A stretch of 64,000 nucleotides of DNA from Bradyrhizobium sp. CB1015 (lineage in GTDB: Bacteria > Pseudomonadota > Alphaproteobacteria > Rhizobiales > Xanthobacteraceae), in the NCBI RefSeq assembly GCF_025200925.1, contig NZ_CP104174.1:8012001-8076000 (forward strand), given 5' to 3'. A model generated the notes under the pieces. It was not told the DNA's origin. It was given only the letters and a program-made list of their open reading frames with translations, and did no database searches. The stretch's first letter is position 1. Each line of letters starts with the position of its first letter. The position numbers and the translations under genes are program-made. This document shows positions 8,191-15,805 of this stretch, piece after piece.

Positions 8191-8730
8191 TTAGCGCTTC
8201 GCCGTCCGCACAGATCCCCACGCGGCGATCGCGGCCATCACGAGCGAGATCAGCACGTTGTAGCCGGCGAGCGAGAGGCCGAGGAAGCGCCACTGCACCT
8301 CGTCGCAGCGCACGACCTTCACGGTGTCGAGCTTCGACAGCAGATCGGCGGCGCTGCCGAGATTGACGACCGGACCGGAGCAGTCGGTCGGTCCCTTCCA
8401 GAACCCCCATTCGACCCCGGAATGGTAGGCGCCGAGGCCGGCATTGGCGAGCGTCGCCAGGGCGAGGATCGCAAGCCCCGCCAGCAGCAGCGGCCGCGGC
8501 GCGCCGCTCCGCGCTGCCAGTGCCGTAAGGGCACCGAGCGGTATTGCGAGATAGTAGGCGTAGCGCTGCTCCAGGCACAATGGACAGGGCAGGATCTCCA
8601 GCACGAGCTGGAAGAACCAGGCGCCGGCGATGGTGACGGTGGCGATCAGCGTGACCAGCAACGAGGCGGTCAGCGCGGGGCTCGTGGCGGCCGGCTTGAA
8701 CGCAGCTATGGCGGCACTCTGGGTGGTCAC
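8191..8730 (-). CDS. dsbB: Disulfide bond formation protein B (DsbB)
   Basis: This 179-residue inner-membrane protein has four predicted spans. The first periplasmic loop has CPLC at 49-52 followed by LEQR, the quinone-linked redox pair typical of DsbB, and the second loop has Cys117 and Cys142. DsbB reoxidises periplasmic DsbA and passes electrons to ubiquinone. A DsbA-like protein is encoded at 3590-4249. The two genes are not adjacent, so partnership is inferred from family alone. Confidence 0.88.
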   Translation of the reverse strand: MTTQSAAIAAFKPAATSPALTASLLVTLIATVTIAGAWFFQLVLEILPCPLCLEQRYAYYLAIPLGALTALAARSGAPRPLLLAGLAILALATLANAGLGAYHSGVEWGFWKGPTDCSGPVVNLGSAADLLSKLDTVKVVRCDEVQWRFLGLSLAGYNVLISLVMAAIAAWGSVRTAKR

Positions 8731-8884
8731 GGCAGCCTCTTTCGCATCTCTCGCGCCCCAAGCCTCTAGCCCCGGCCCATGCGCCTGTCGAGAACGGCCG
8801 GGATCACTTTGGCGCGGGTTGACCCCGTCCCGTCCATGGCTATAGTCCGCCGGCTTCGCGACGCCGCCTCAAGGCCGACCGAGG

Positions 8885-8969
8885 GCCCCTGTGGCGGAAC
8901 TGGTAGACGCGCTCGACTCAAAATCGAGTTCCGCAAGGAGTGCTGGTTCGATTCCGGCCAGGGGCACCA
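8885..8969 (+). tRNA. tRNA-Leu (anticodon CAA), CCA encoded
   Basis: The acceptor stem GCCCCTG (8885-8891) pairs with CAGGGGC (8959-8965), followed by A and an encoded CCA. The anticodon arm is CTCGA-CTCAAAA-TCGAG, giving anticodon CAA, and there is a long variable arm as in class II tRNAs. The T-loop is GGTTCGATTCC. The 3' end is the attachment site of the adjacent island. Confidence 0.95.
8955..8969 (+). other. Attachment site attL (inside tRNA-Leu)
   Basis: CGGCCAGGGGCACCA, covering the end of the T-arm, the 3' acceptor strand and CCA of the tRNA. An identical copy lies at 13206-13220. Confidence 0.85.
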
Positions 8970-9090
8970 ACTAGGTTGTTCGGACCCGTCCGCAGCCGTC
9001 CGCGCAGCGCTCCAAGCCCTTGAAAAACCGGCACCTCTGCATGAGTCGGTGATCGTCACCGTTTGTTCTCATCCGTCCCCAGCCGCCCGA

Positions 9091-9114
9091 TTTGTTGGTA
9101 TTTTTGTTGGTCTC
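9091..9114 (+). repeat. Island-end repeat, left copy
   Basis: TTTGTTGGTATTTTTGTTGG, two units of TTGTTGGT spaced 11 bp apart, just upstream of the integrase reading frame. The same motif with two changes occurs at 13122-13145 beside attR. The 11-bp periodicity and position at both ends suggest integrase arm-binding sites. Confidence 0.65.
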
Positions 9115-9169
9115 GGGAGAACGGACGTTCGCGGTGACTTCCGCTTTTCCGAACGAAAGGATCGAGCAG

Positions 9170-10631
9170 ATGGCCCGCAAGAGCGACGGCGCGCACGTAA
9201 ACCCGAAGCAGATCAGGAGCGACGTCGACTGCCGCGCCGCCCGACCCAAATTCAGTGGGGCGAGTGGAGCCCGGCCAAGATTTCCGACGTGACTGGCGGC
9301 GGCCTGTATCTATTCGTCACGGCCGACGTGAGCAGGCCCGGGCACGCTGCTTCCAAACTCTGGCGGATGAGCTACCGCTTCCACGGCCGCCAGAAAACCT
9401 ACTCCATTGGCCCTTACGGCAATGGCAGCGATGGCTCGTTCTCTCTTGCTGACGCGCGGCGCGAGCGCGAAAAGGCCAAAGACCAGCTTAAGGAAGGAAA
9501 AGATCCGAGCACCGAGAAGCAGCTGGACAAGCACAGGAAGGCGGCCGTCCGGTCTTTCGGGCAATGGGCGGACGAGTGGCTCGCGAAGAAAAAAGTGGAG
9601 AAAGTCAAACGCGGCAGGATCGTAGCGGTGCGCGATCCCAAGACCATCGAGGTGCTTGAGCTTCGCGTCGGCTACGTCAAGGGTCGCTTCGGCAAGCTGT
9701 GCAGGCAGGACATTAAGCGTCCGGACGTGCTCGCTTTCATGCGTTCATACGAAGCCGACGGGAAGCTGGAAACCCGCGACCGCGTACGCAGCATCGGTGA
9801 GCAAATCTGCGACTATGCCGATGTCGAAGGAGACGGCTACAATCCATTCCGTAACCTGAATGGGCAGATGATTGCGAACATTTCGACGCCGCGCCCCGGC
9901 GTGACCGAACCACGCGACGTGTGACGCGCGTTTTTAAGCTCATCAGCGCACCGTGGACGAGAGCGAGGTTTAGTGACGTTGTTGGCCTTGCTTTGCGCTT
10001 CGACGCGCTGACCGTTCCTCGCCCCGGGATGGTCAATGAAATGGAGTGGACCGAGGTCGATTGGGACACCGAACGCTGGACTGTTCCAGCCGCAAAGATG
10101 AAGACCGGCTGGGACCACGTCGTGCCTCTGTCGCGCCAGGCACTTGCAATTCTTACGAGCGTTCAGAAGCTAACCGGCCATCGCCGGTACGCGTTCTCCT
10201 GCTCGAGGGACACACCGCTGTCGAACAACACACTCAACAAGCGCTTGCGACTGCTTGGCATTGACACCAAGACTGAACATTGTGCCCACGGATTCCGAAC
10301 CACCTTCTCGACCCTGTCTCACCACGAAGAGATCAAGGACGCCAAAGCATGGGATGGTGATGTCGTCGAGCTGCAGCTCGCGCATCTCGATAACTCTACC
10401 GTCGAAGGTCTCTACAAGAAGTACGGCCCACTCGCGCTGATCGGCTCGCGCACAAAGCTGATGCAGCATTGGGCTGATCGGATTGACCACTGGCTCGATC
10501 CCAAGAGGGTCATTCCGATCAAGGGAGGCGCGCAGGGCAATGTCGGAAACCATTACGGTGCAGCTCTCCAGCCAGCTACAAAAAGCAGCCGAATGTCCGG
10601 CTATAATTTCGGTGACGGCAGCATCGGTTGA
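9170..10631 (+). pseudogene. int: Tyrosine recombinase / P4-type integrase, broken by at least two frameshifts
   Basis: The protein starts at ATG 9170 (AAGGA upstream) as MARKSDGAHVNPKQIRSDVD. By about 9250 it must switch to another frame, which gives the DUF4102-like part (SDVTGGGLYLFVTADVS, WRMSYRFHGRQKTYSIGPYG) and the SAM-like core up to STPRPGVTEPRDV and a stop at 9924. The catalytic domain continues in a third frame from about 9921. It retains an Arg in VPRPGMVNEMEW, HGFRTT, LAH and the Tyr in GLYKKYG, so the active-site residues survive but the chain does not. The segment expected after TEPRDV is also shortened. I infer that the integrase is inactive. Confidence 0.85.
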
Positions 10632-10821
10632 CGAGTTGGTTGCACTACTCAAGGCTCGATACGCGAGTCTCCATCGGCAAATCGTAGACGACACCGGCGA
10701 GTTCAGGCGATTTGTCCGCGTATACGTTGATGGGGTTGACATACGGCGCCTATCAAGCGACTCGCGGGCGCTGAAATCGGGCTCGACGGTCAGCTTCATT
10801 CCGGCTTTGTCGGGGGGTTAG
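10540..10821 (+). CDS. CysO/MoaD/ThiS-like ubiquitin-fold sulfur carrier protein
   Basis: This 93-residue beta-grasp protein ends in SFIPALSGG; the C-terminal di-glycine is what an E1 enzyme adenylates. The pattern FRRFVRVYVDGVDIRRL...LKSGSTVSFIP closely follows the CysO/MoaD branch (long form of about 90 residues) rather than short ThiS. AAGGGAGG precedes the ATG at 10540, which lies inside the tail of the integrase frame, a 92-base overlap. The stop is 3 bases before the start of the E1 gene, so the two are translationally coupled. The likely role is to carry sulfur as a C-terminal thiocarboxylate, or to be conjugated. The acceptor is unknown: no cysM, JAMM or moaE gene is adjacent. Confidence 0.88.
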   Translation: MSETITVQLSSQLQKAAECPAIISVTAASVDELVALLKARYASLHRQIVDDTGEFRRFVRVYVDGVDIRRLSSDSRALKSGSTVSFIPALSGG

Positions 10822-10824
10822 TTG

Positions 10825-11994
10825 ATGAGCGCACTTTCGATCGACGCAATTTCGGCGACCTCGGCCTATGACGAGGTATTGAACTCAGGCACCGTGCTCA
10901 TCGACATCCGAGAGCCGACCGAGTTGGTGGGAAAGATTGCCTATGGGGCGATAAATGTTCCCATGAATTCTCTGGAATCGCGGCTTCCGAATCTGATCAA
11001 GAGTCCCGATCAACGGTTGCTTCTTATTTGCGAGACCGGCAAACGAAGCGACACTAGTACTCGCTCTCTCCGTGCGAACGGATATTCCAATGTGCTGTCG
11101 GTTCACGGAGGATTTCGCGCTTGGGTTCAGCATGATCTTCCGGTTCAGATGGTTCCGCACGATCCGGAGGCGACTAGATATGTTCGCCAGATCATGCTCC
11201 CTGAGGTTGGATCCATCGGTCAGAGAGCGCTGCAGAATGCGAAAGTCCTGATAGTTGGCGCCGGCGGGTTGGGCTCTCCTGCCGCGATCTACCTGACTCT
11301 TGCCGGGGTTGGCACATTGGGAATTGCAGATAATGACTCCGTCGAGGAGTCGAATCTCCATCGACAGCCCCTTCACACTGAAGGCAGCGTCTCCAGGCAA
11401 AAGGTCGCTTCCGCGTCCGACACGGTGCGCAAGCTTCGCTCTTCGCTAAATGTCAATGTCTATCCAACCAGAGTGGATAGCTCTAACGCCAGCTCAATAG
11501 TAAGCGGGTACGAGGTCGTTCTTGATTGCTGCGACAACTTTGCAGCGCGTTATGCATTGAATTCTGCCGCAGTGGCCGCCGGCGTTCCCCTCGTGCACGC
11601 GGCGATCTTCCGCTTCGAAGGGCATGTTTCCGTGTTCTGGCCGGCTCTGGGAGACAATCGGAGCTCCTGCTATGTTTGTTCCTATCCTGAACAGCCAGAG
11701 CCTGAGTTTTCTTCATCGTGCAATGAAGCTGGTGTTATCGGCGTCCTTCCGGGAATGCTAGGTATTCTCCAGGCGTGGGAAGCCATCAAAGTGTTGCTGA
11801 AGATCGATTCTCCGCTTCTGGATGAAACCGGCGTTTGGAACGGCCTCGACATGAGCTTCTCGAAATTCGAGCGCTTCAGAGACCCACAATGCCCCGTATG
11901 CGCTTCGCGCCAGTTGCGCTCTTGCGAGATGCCGTCAATGGTGAGCACTCCAGACCCCGATAGCGAGCACTCTAGATCGGAGTTTTCGTCATGA
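10825..11994 (+). CDS. Rhodanese-E1 fusion (MoeZ/ThiF-like adenylyltransferase with N-terminal sulfurtransferase)
   Basis: This 389-residue protein has a rhodanese domain at 1-108 with the active-site loop CETGKRS (Cys69), then an E1/MoeB domain at 118-370. The E1 part has the nucleotide loop GAGGLGSP at 145-152, DNDSVEESNLHRQ, DCCDNFAARY, the Zn pairs CYVC (282-285) and CPVC (356-359), and Cys299 in SCNEAGVIGVLPG at the usual catalytic-Cys position. It should adenylate the GG end of the adjacent carrier and pass sulfur from the rhodanese Cys. The order rhodanese-E1 is the reverse of MoeZ/Uba4-type proteins. Start ATG 10825 (GGGGGG upstream); a TTG at 10822 is also possible. Confidence 0.9.
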   Translation: MSALSIDAISATSAYDEVLNSGTVLIDIREPTELVGKIAYGAINVPMNSLESRLPNLIKSPDQRLLLICETGKRSDTSTRSLRANGYSNVLSVHGGFRAWVQHDLPVQMVPHDPEATRYVRQIMLPEVGSIGQRALQNAKVLIVGAGGLGSPAAIYLTLAGVGTLGIADNDSVEESNLHRQPLHTEGSVSRQKVASASDTVRKLRSSLNVNVYPTRVDSSNASSIVSGYEVVLDCCDNFAARYALNSAAVAAGVPLVHAAIFRFEGHVSVFWPALGDNRSSCYVCSYPEQPEPEFSSSCNEAGVIGVLPGMLGILQAWEAIKVLLKIDSPLLDETGVWNGLDMSFSKFERFRDPQCPVCASRQLRSCEMPSMVSTPDPDSEHSRSEFSS

Positions 11995-12092
11995 CTAGCT
12001 AACGACGTTAGCGGCGATTCTCCGCTCCTGAAGAGATGTCGTCTCGTTGAAGCAAGCTAGCCAAGTGTTCCAGTTTTGAAAGTAGGTGTCTT

Positions 12093-12620
12093 ATGACCGC
12101 TGTAGTTATCGCGCGCATCACATGGACGGATGCGAACGATATTATTGGAATGAACAACGCGAGCCGCGACCTTCACGAGCCGTGGATTTTCCCTTGTAAG
12201 AGCCAGGAGGAGTTTGACAATTGGTTTGGACGGCTACTGACCGGCCCGAATGTTGCGCTCGTAGCGAGAGTTGGATCGAATGGTCCGATCGTGGGGATTA
12301 TCGAATTGACCCAGATCGTCTGGGGTCTATTCCGCAGTGCCTATACTTCGTTCTATTCGAATGCTGAGATGGCTGGGTCGGGAGCGATGACAGAAGCCGG
12401 CCGCCTTGGCATCAAGTATGCGTTTGACGACCTGAAATTGCATCGCCTCGAGGCCAACATCCAACCAAACAACAACAGATCACTTGCGTTTGTTAAGCGC
12501 TTGGGGTTCGAGCGAGAAGGGTTTTCACCCCAATATCTCAATATCGATGGCAATTGGCGCGATCACGAACGCTGGACGATCATCTCCCGCCCGCGCATCG
12601 ATCGAGAGCCCAACAATTGA
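12093..12620 (+). CDS. GNAT-family N-acetyltransferase (RimJ/RimL type)
   Basis: This 175-residue protein has the RimJ/L-like GNAT fold: ITWTDANDIIGMNNASRDLH at the N-terminus, the acetyl-CoA region GAMTEAGRLGIKYAFDDLKL, and the typical C-terminal motif RLEANIQPNNNRSLAFVKRL followed by GFEREG. Such enzymes acetylate alpha-amines of proteins, amino acids or small amine compounds. It lies 98 bases after the E1 gene in the same direction, with a GTAGGTG site before the ATG, so co-transcription is possible. Whether it modifies the carrier's product or a toxic amine cannot be told. Confidence 0.82.
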   Translation: MTAVVIARITWTDANDIIGMNNASRDLHEPWIFPCKSQEEFDNWFGRLLTGPNVALVARVGSNGPIVGIIELTQIVWGLFRSAYTSFYSNAEMAGSGAMTEAGRLGIKYAFDDLKLHRLEANIQPNNNRSLAFVKRLGFEREGFSPQYLNIDGNWRDHERWTIISRPRIDREPNN

Positions 12621-12775
12621 CCACGGAACGTTGCGCGGTAGCCCCGCTCCGCGTCAAAAAGCAAGCGACGTAAATAGACAATCAATTGAACGCTCGACGG
12701 AAGATCTTTTCTCGAAAGATCTGATCGTCGGATCTGTCGCGCGTGCGACCAGGCATGAAGCTCTTGGGGAGAACC

Positions 12776-13120
12776 ATGGCTCGAAATGAATCTCTTGCAA
12801 CTCGGATAGAGCGCCGCGGTCGTCACAGTGCCGTAGCTTGCACTAACGATCTCGCGGCCACCGTGGCTATGGGGATACTCCAAAAAGGTGGCAACGCATT
12901 TGATGCGACAGTCGCGGGCGGATTTGTTTTGCAAGTCGCGGACTTCAATCAGAATAGCTTGGGCGGTGAAGTTGTAATCCTCGCCAATCGGACCGGCACA
13001 GACACTCCGAAAGTCATTTGCGGTCATGGTCTGAATCTCCGAGGCGAGAAGGGAGAATGGCATGGGCGTGCCCGCCGGGGAGCCCCGTTCTTTTATTTTT
13101 TCGGGCAATGTCGCCCGTGA
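12776..13120 (+). pseudogene. Gamma-glutamyltransferase, N-terminal fragment
   Basis: The first ~95 residues match the start of a gamma-glutamyltranspeptidase heavy subunit: CTNDLAATVAMGILQKGGNA then FDATVAGGFVLQV and NSLGGEVVILANRTG. The known family is about 530-580 residues with an autocatalytic Thr in the light subunit; here the similarity stops after KVICGHG and an unrelated 20-residue tail follows. A good ribosome site (GGGGAGA) precedes ATG 12776, so the fragment may still be translated. The deletion lies about 100 bp inside attR, which suggests erosion of the island's right end after or during integration. Confidence 0.8.
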
Positions 13121-13121
13121 G

Positions 13122-13145
13122 TTTGTTGGTATTCCTGTTGGTATT
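13122..13145 (+). repeat. Island-end repeat, right copy
   Basis: TTTGTTGGTATTCCTGTTGG, differing at two positions from the left copy at 9091-9110, followed by TATTGGT. It lies between the GGT fragment and attR. Confidence 0.65.
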
Positions 13146-13205
13146 GGTCGCAATCGAAGAAAAAAACTGTTCTATATTCAAATAATTAAATGGCTGATCG
13201 ATTGT

Positions 13206-13220
13206 CGGCCAGGGGCACCA
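13206..13220 (+). other. Attachment site attR
   Basis: Exact 15-bp copy of the tRNA-Leu 3' end (CGGCCAGGGGCACCA). The preceding CGATT is shared with the tRNA, but with one base inserted between. Confidence 0.85.
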
Positions 13221-13290
13221 GCCTTCGCTGCTTCGCAGCTACGGCTAGGCGAGCCGGGCGCAAGCCCATCCATGCGAAGCAGTGAAGGCT
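13220..13290. repeat. Palindromic repeat after the island
   Basis: GCCTTCGCTGCTTCGCA at 13221-13237 is inverted with one mismatch at 13273-13289, forming a long cruciform-capable unit right after attR. The stretch 13221-13654 holds no convincing gene, only this repeat and the one at 13488-13534. Confidence 0.6.
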
Positions 13291-13487
13291 GTCCCGCCGA
13301 AGCCTTGGCGAATGCGGACCGGGTCAGCTCCCTCCTTAGCCATCCCCCGTCTCGCCCTCAGCACTCGCGTGGACTTGCGCAGGCGCGGCGGTTGACGAGT
13401 GGCTACGCTTCAATTTCAGCCAGCGCGGACACGCAATTGCGGCCTCCGACGCATGGAGCCCGAGTCCTGTGCTTCTGACAAGCTTCG

Positions 13488-13534
13488 CGAAGCAATCCAG
13501 GCAGGCATTCGCGGAGATAGTCTGGATTGCTTCG
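13488..13534. repeat. Inverted repeat of the dispersed 'CGAAGCAATCCAG' type
   Basis: CGAAGCAATCCAG at 13488-13500 is perfectly inverted at 13522-13534 (CTGGATTGCTTCG), followed by a GTCGCAAGGGCTCCTCGCAATGAC-like tail split here into GTCGCAAGGGCTCCT and CGCAATGACG. This kind of unit is scattered through Bradyrhizobium intergenic regions. Confidence 0.7.
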
Positions 13535-13654
13535 TCGCAAGGGCTCCTCGCAATGACGAGGAGGAGAGATTACGCATCCGCCGCAAGCCATTCGACTTCG
13601 CACCGCCGCTCCCTATATCCTCTCGCAACCGATGTGACGCAGCGGACAGCTTTG

Positions 13655-13882
13655 ATGGCCAGGAGACGCACGACGGACGCCGACGACCTCCCCCGCTATT
13701 TCGTCTGGGTCCGGGGACTCGAAGGCCCCGAGCCGCAGAAATGGACGGCGATGGATTTCGGCGTCGGCGATTGGAAGCGGCCGCTCGTGCTGGCGTATCT
13801 GGAGCTGCCGGAAGACGAACGGCCGCTCTCGCTGTCAGTCCTGGCGCGGCGGTATCCGCCGCCGCGGGTCGATCTTTCCTGA
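13655..13882 (+). CDS. Small conserved-looking protein, unknown function
   Basis: This 75-residue protein starts MARRRTTDADDLPRYFVWVR. It is rich in Trp, Pro and charged residues (PEPQKWTAMDFGVGDWKRP, LARRYPPPRVDLS) with no signal peptide or membrane segment. The frame is open upstream to 13469, but that part is the dispersed repeat, so I place the start at 13655. I do not recognise a named family. It is convergent with the PhyH gene, 39 bases away. Confidence 0.55.
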   Translation: MARRRTTDADDLPRYFVWVRGLEGPEPQKWTAMDFGVGDWKRPLVLAYLELPEDERPLSLSVLARRYPPPRVDLS

Positions 13883-13921
13883 GCAGGGCCCGCCGGGCCG
13901 GTGCGTCGGCGCCGGTCCGAG

Positions 13922-14740
13922 TCAGTGCGCCCAGCAGTCCCCCTGAAGCGCTTGCCGGATCGCGATTTCGACCGGTGAATAATTGCCGTCCACTCGCTCG
14001 AGCCGGATGGGTTCGGCGGGATGCAGCGGCGGCTGGGCCATGAACCGCGGCGCAGCCCCTTGGTGGCGCTGCCCGGCGTGCACGAGGAACGGATGGCACA
14101 GGTAGACAGTGCCGGCCTCACCCGTCGCCAGCACCTCGGGCCGCTCGGCTCCCACCCGGTCGAGGGCCATTTCCGCTTGCGACATCCCGGCCTCGCCTGC
14201 TGGCGCGAGGAAGCGCGCCATGTCGATGTGCGATCCCACCCTTATCCGCGTTGGGGCGTCGCGGGGACCAACGTCGGAGAACAGGAACAGCATCAACAGG
14301 GCACGGCCGCGCGACCTCACATTCGCGCGCCGCTCATTCGGGTCGCCGCCATCGAGGGCAAAGCTTGTGTCGATATGCCAACCGTCGTCTCCGGGCGCCT
14401 CCGGATGGGGGAAGCGTACGACAAACGTGCCCCCGAAGCCCAGCGAGCCCAGGCGCCAGCGGCCCTCGCCGACGATCTGATTGAACGCGGCGTGCAGCAC
14501 CGGCGTGCGCTCCGCCTTCAGGAAGGGCGCGTCCTTGTAGCCGGAAAGCCGGATGACCGGTTTTGTCCATGTCGCCTGATCGTGGGGATCGCAGCCCGTG
14601 TCGCGCCACAGGATAGTGCGGGCCTCGTCGGCAAGCTCGCGCGGAAACGCTCCGTTGATGCGGACGAATCCGTCGCGAATGAATCGCTGTATCTGATCAT
14701 CGCTGAGTGCGTGCATCGACGCATGTCCATTGGCAGGCAT
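13922..14740 (-). CDS. PhyH-family Fe(II)/2-oxoglutarate dioxygenase
   Basis: This 272-residue protein starts at the ATG with GAGGA just upstream. The double-stranded beta-helix iron ligands appear as His122 and Asp124 in WHIDTSF and a distal His in CHPFLVHAGQRHQG (about 216-221), followed by an Arg (PRFMAQPP) that would bind 2-oxoglutarate. DQIQRFIRDGFVRINGAFP is the typical phytanoyl-CoA dioxygenase N-terminus. Members hydroxylate lipids or small natural products; the substrate is unknown. Three further in-frame ATGs (14767, 14752, 14713) are possible starts. Confidence 0.85.
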   Translation of the reverse strand: MPANGHASMHALSDDQIQRFIRDGFVRINGAFPRELADEARTILWRDTGCDPHDQATWTKPVIRLSGYKDAPFLKAERTPVLHAAFNQIVGEGRWRLGSLGFGGTFVVRFPHPEAPGDDGWHIDTSFALDGGDPNERRANVRSRGRALLMLFLFSDVGPRDAPTRIRVGSHIDMARFLAPAGEAGMSQAEMALDRVGAERPEVLATGEAGTVYLCHPFLVHAGQRHQGAAPRFMAQPPLHPAEPIRLERVDGNYSPVEIAIRQALQGDCWAH

Positions 14741-15121
14741 GAATATCCTCATATCGTTGCAAGCCATTCACCTGTCGCCGCGTGATGCGACGGGGGGCAC
14801 GGCTCATTGGTCCCAAAAATGTGTGATGGGGCGGCCAGGCAGTTGCCCAGCCCGCGCTCGCTTCCGCCCGCTCGAAGCGGGCGCCGCTGTCAGCAGCTGA
14901 GGAAGAAGACCGAGACGATATCGGATGTGCGGATCATCATGATTTCTCAGCGTAGCACAGAGAGGTCTGAACGATCAACAAACGACCGATGCCTGCGGTG
15001 CTGGCCGGCAGATGCGGGACCTTGTCATTCCCGCCCCCATGATTATGGGTGTCACGGCCTTCGCGCTGCGGTTAAGCTTGCTTCGCGCCGCGGGGGACAC
15101 GCGGGTCGCGGGACCAGGGAC
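14741..15121. other. Intergenic region, no gene seen
   Basis: 381 bases between the divergent PhyH and response-regulator genes. The right part is open in the response-regulator frame, but I see no start with support before 15122 and no clear operator. Confidence 0.5.
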
Positions 15122-15805
15122 ATGACCGAACAGGGCGAGACGGGTGAAGCCATCACCATCCTCCTCGTCGAGGATGACGCGCCGACCTGCTGGCGGCTCC
15201 AGGATGCCCTGGCCAAGGCCGGTTACGAGGTGCGCAGCGCCGGTACGCTCGGCGAGGCGCGGCAGGCTCTCGCCGCCAGCGCGCCGCGCGTGCTGCTGAC
15301 CGATCTGCGGCTGCCCGACGGCCACGGCGTCGAGCTGATCCGCGAGATGCGGCAGCGCTTTCCCGACACCGAAATCATGGTGATCTCCGCGCTCGGCGAC
15401 GAGGAGAGCGTGATTTCCGCGATCACGGTCGGCGCCACCGGCTATCTGCTCAAGGATGCGTTCCCCACCGATATCGCCACCACCGTGCGCGAGCTGGTCG
15501 CCGGACATTCGCCGATTTCGGCCTCGATCGCGCGCTTCATCGTGCGCAGGACACAAGGGGCCGCACAGAATTCGGTGGAGCCGCCGCCCGGCCCCGCGCT
15601 CAACACGGCAAGGCTCACCCCGCGCGAGATCGACATTCTCTGGGGTATCGCCAAAGGCTTCAGCTATGCCGAGATTGCGAGCCATCTCGGCCTGTCCAAG
15701 CAGACCGTGCCCGGCCATATCAAGAACATCTATCGCAAGCTCGAGGTGCATACGCGCAGCGAGGCGGTGTTCGAAGCGGTGCAGCAGGGCCTGATCAAGC
15801 TGTGA
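15122..15805 (+). CDS. NarL/FixJ-type response regulator
   Basis: This 227-residue protein has a receiver domain (about 10-125) with the acidic pocket VEDDAP, the phosphoacceptor Asp in LLTDLRLPDG, and the conserved Lys in LLKDAFP. A LuxR-type HTH follows at about 160-222 (LTPREIDILWGIAKGFSYAE, IASHLGLSKQTVPGHIKNIY). In the HTH the usual TVxxHxxN appears as TVPGHIKN. The last codons overlap the start of the downstream kinase gene by four bases (GTGA), so the pair is one operon and almost certainly a cognate two-component system. The target genes are unknown. Confidence 0.9.
   Translation: MTEQGETGEAITILLVEDDAPTCWRLQDALAKAGYEVRSAGTLGEARQALAASAPRVLLTDLRLPDGHGVELIREMRQRFPDTEIMVISALGDEESVISAITVGATGYLLKDAFPTDIATTVRELVAGHSPISASIARFIVRRTQGAAQNSVEPPPGPALNTARLTPREIDILWGIAKGFSYAEIASHLGLSKQTVPGHIKNIYRKLEVHTRSEAVFEAVQQGLIKL

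Larger units (their letters stand above)
8955..13220 (+). mobile_element. 4.2-kb tRNA-Leu genomic island with UBL-E1 cargo
   Basis: The island starts in the 3' end of tRNA-Leu(CAA) and ends at a 15-bp repeat of that end (CGGCCAGGGGCACCA) at 13206-13220. It carries a tyrosine-integrase pseudogene at the tRNA end, a CysO/MoaD-like carrier, a rhodanese-E1 fusion, a GNAT and a truncated gamma-glutamyltransferase. Base and codon use from about 10.6 kb on is visibly more AT-rich than the flanks, consistent with transfer. With its integrase frameshifted it is probably immobile. Confidence 0.85.

Noticed and set aside
8779..9250. Open frame reading through tRNA-Leu into the integrase
   Set aside because: The part before 9250 crosses the tRNA; the integrase start is at 9170 in another frame.
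11999..12011. Palindrome CTAACGACGTTAG after the E1 gene
   Set aside because: It is short, with no second copy and no clear relation to a promoter, so not called an operator.
13076..13100. Possible terminator CGGGGAGCCCCG plus T-rich tract
   Set aside because: The loop would be only two to four bases with a four-bp stem; support is too weak to list.
13062..13478. Open frame across attR
   Set aside because: It bridges the island end and palindromic repeats, with no protein-like features.
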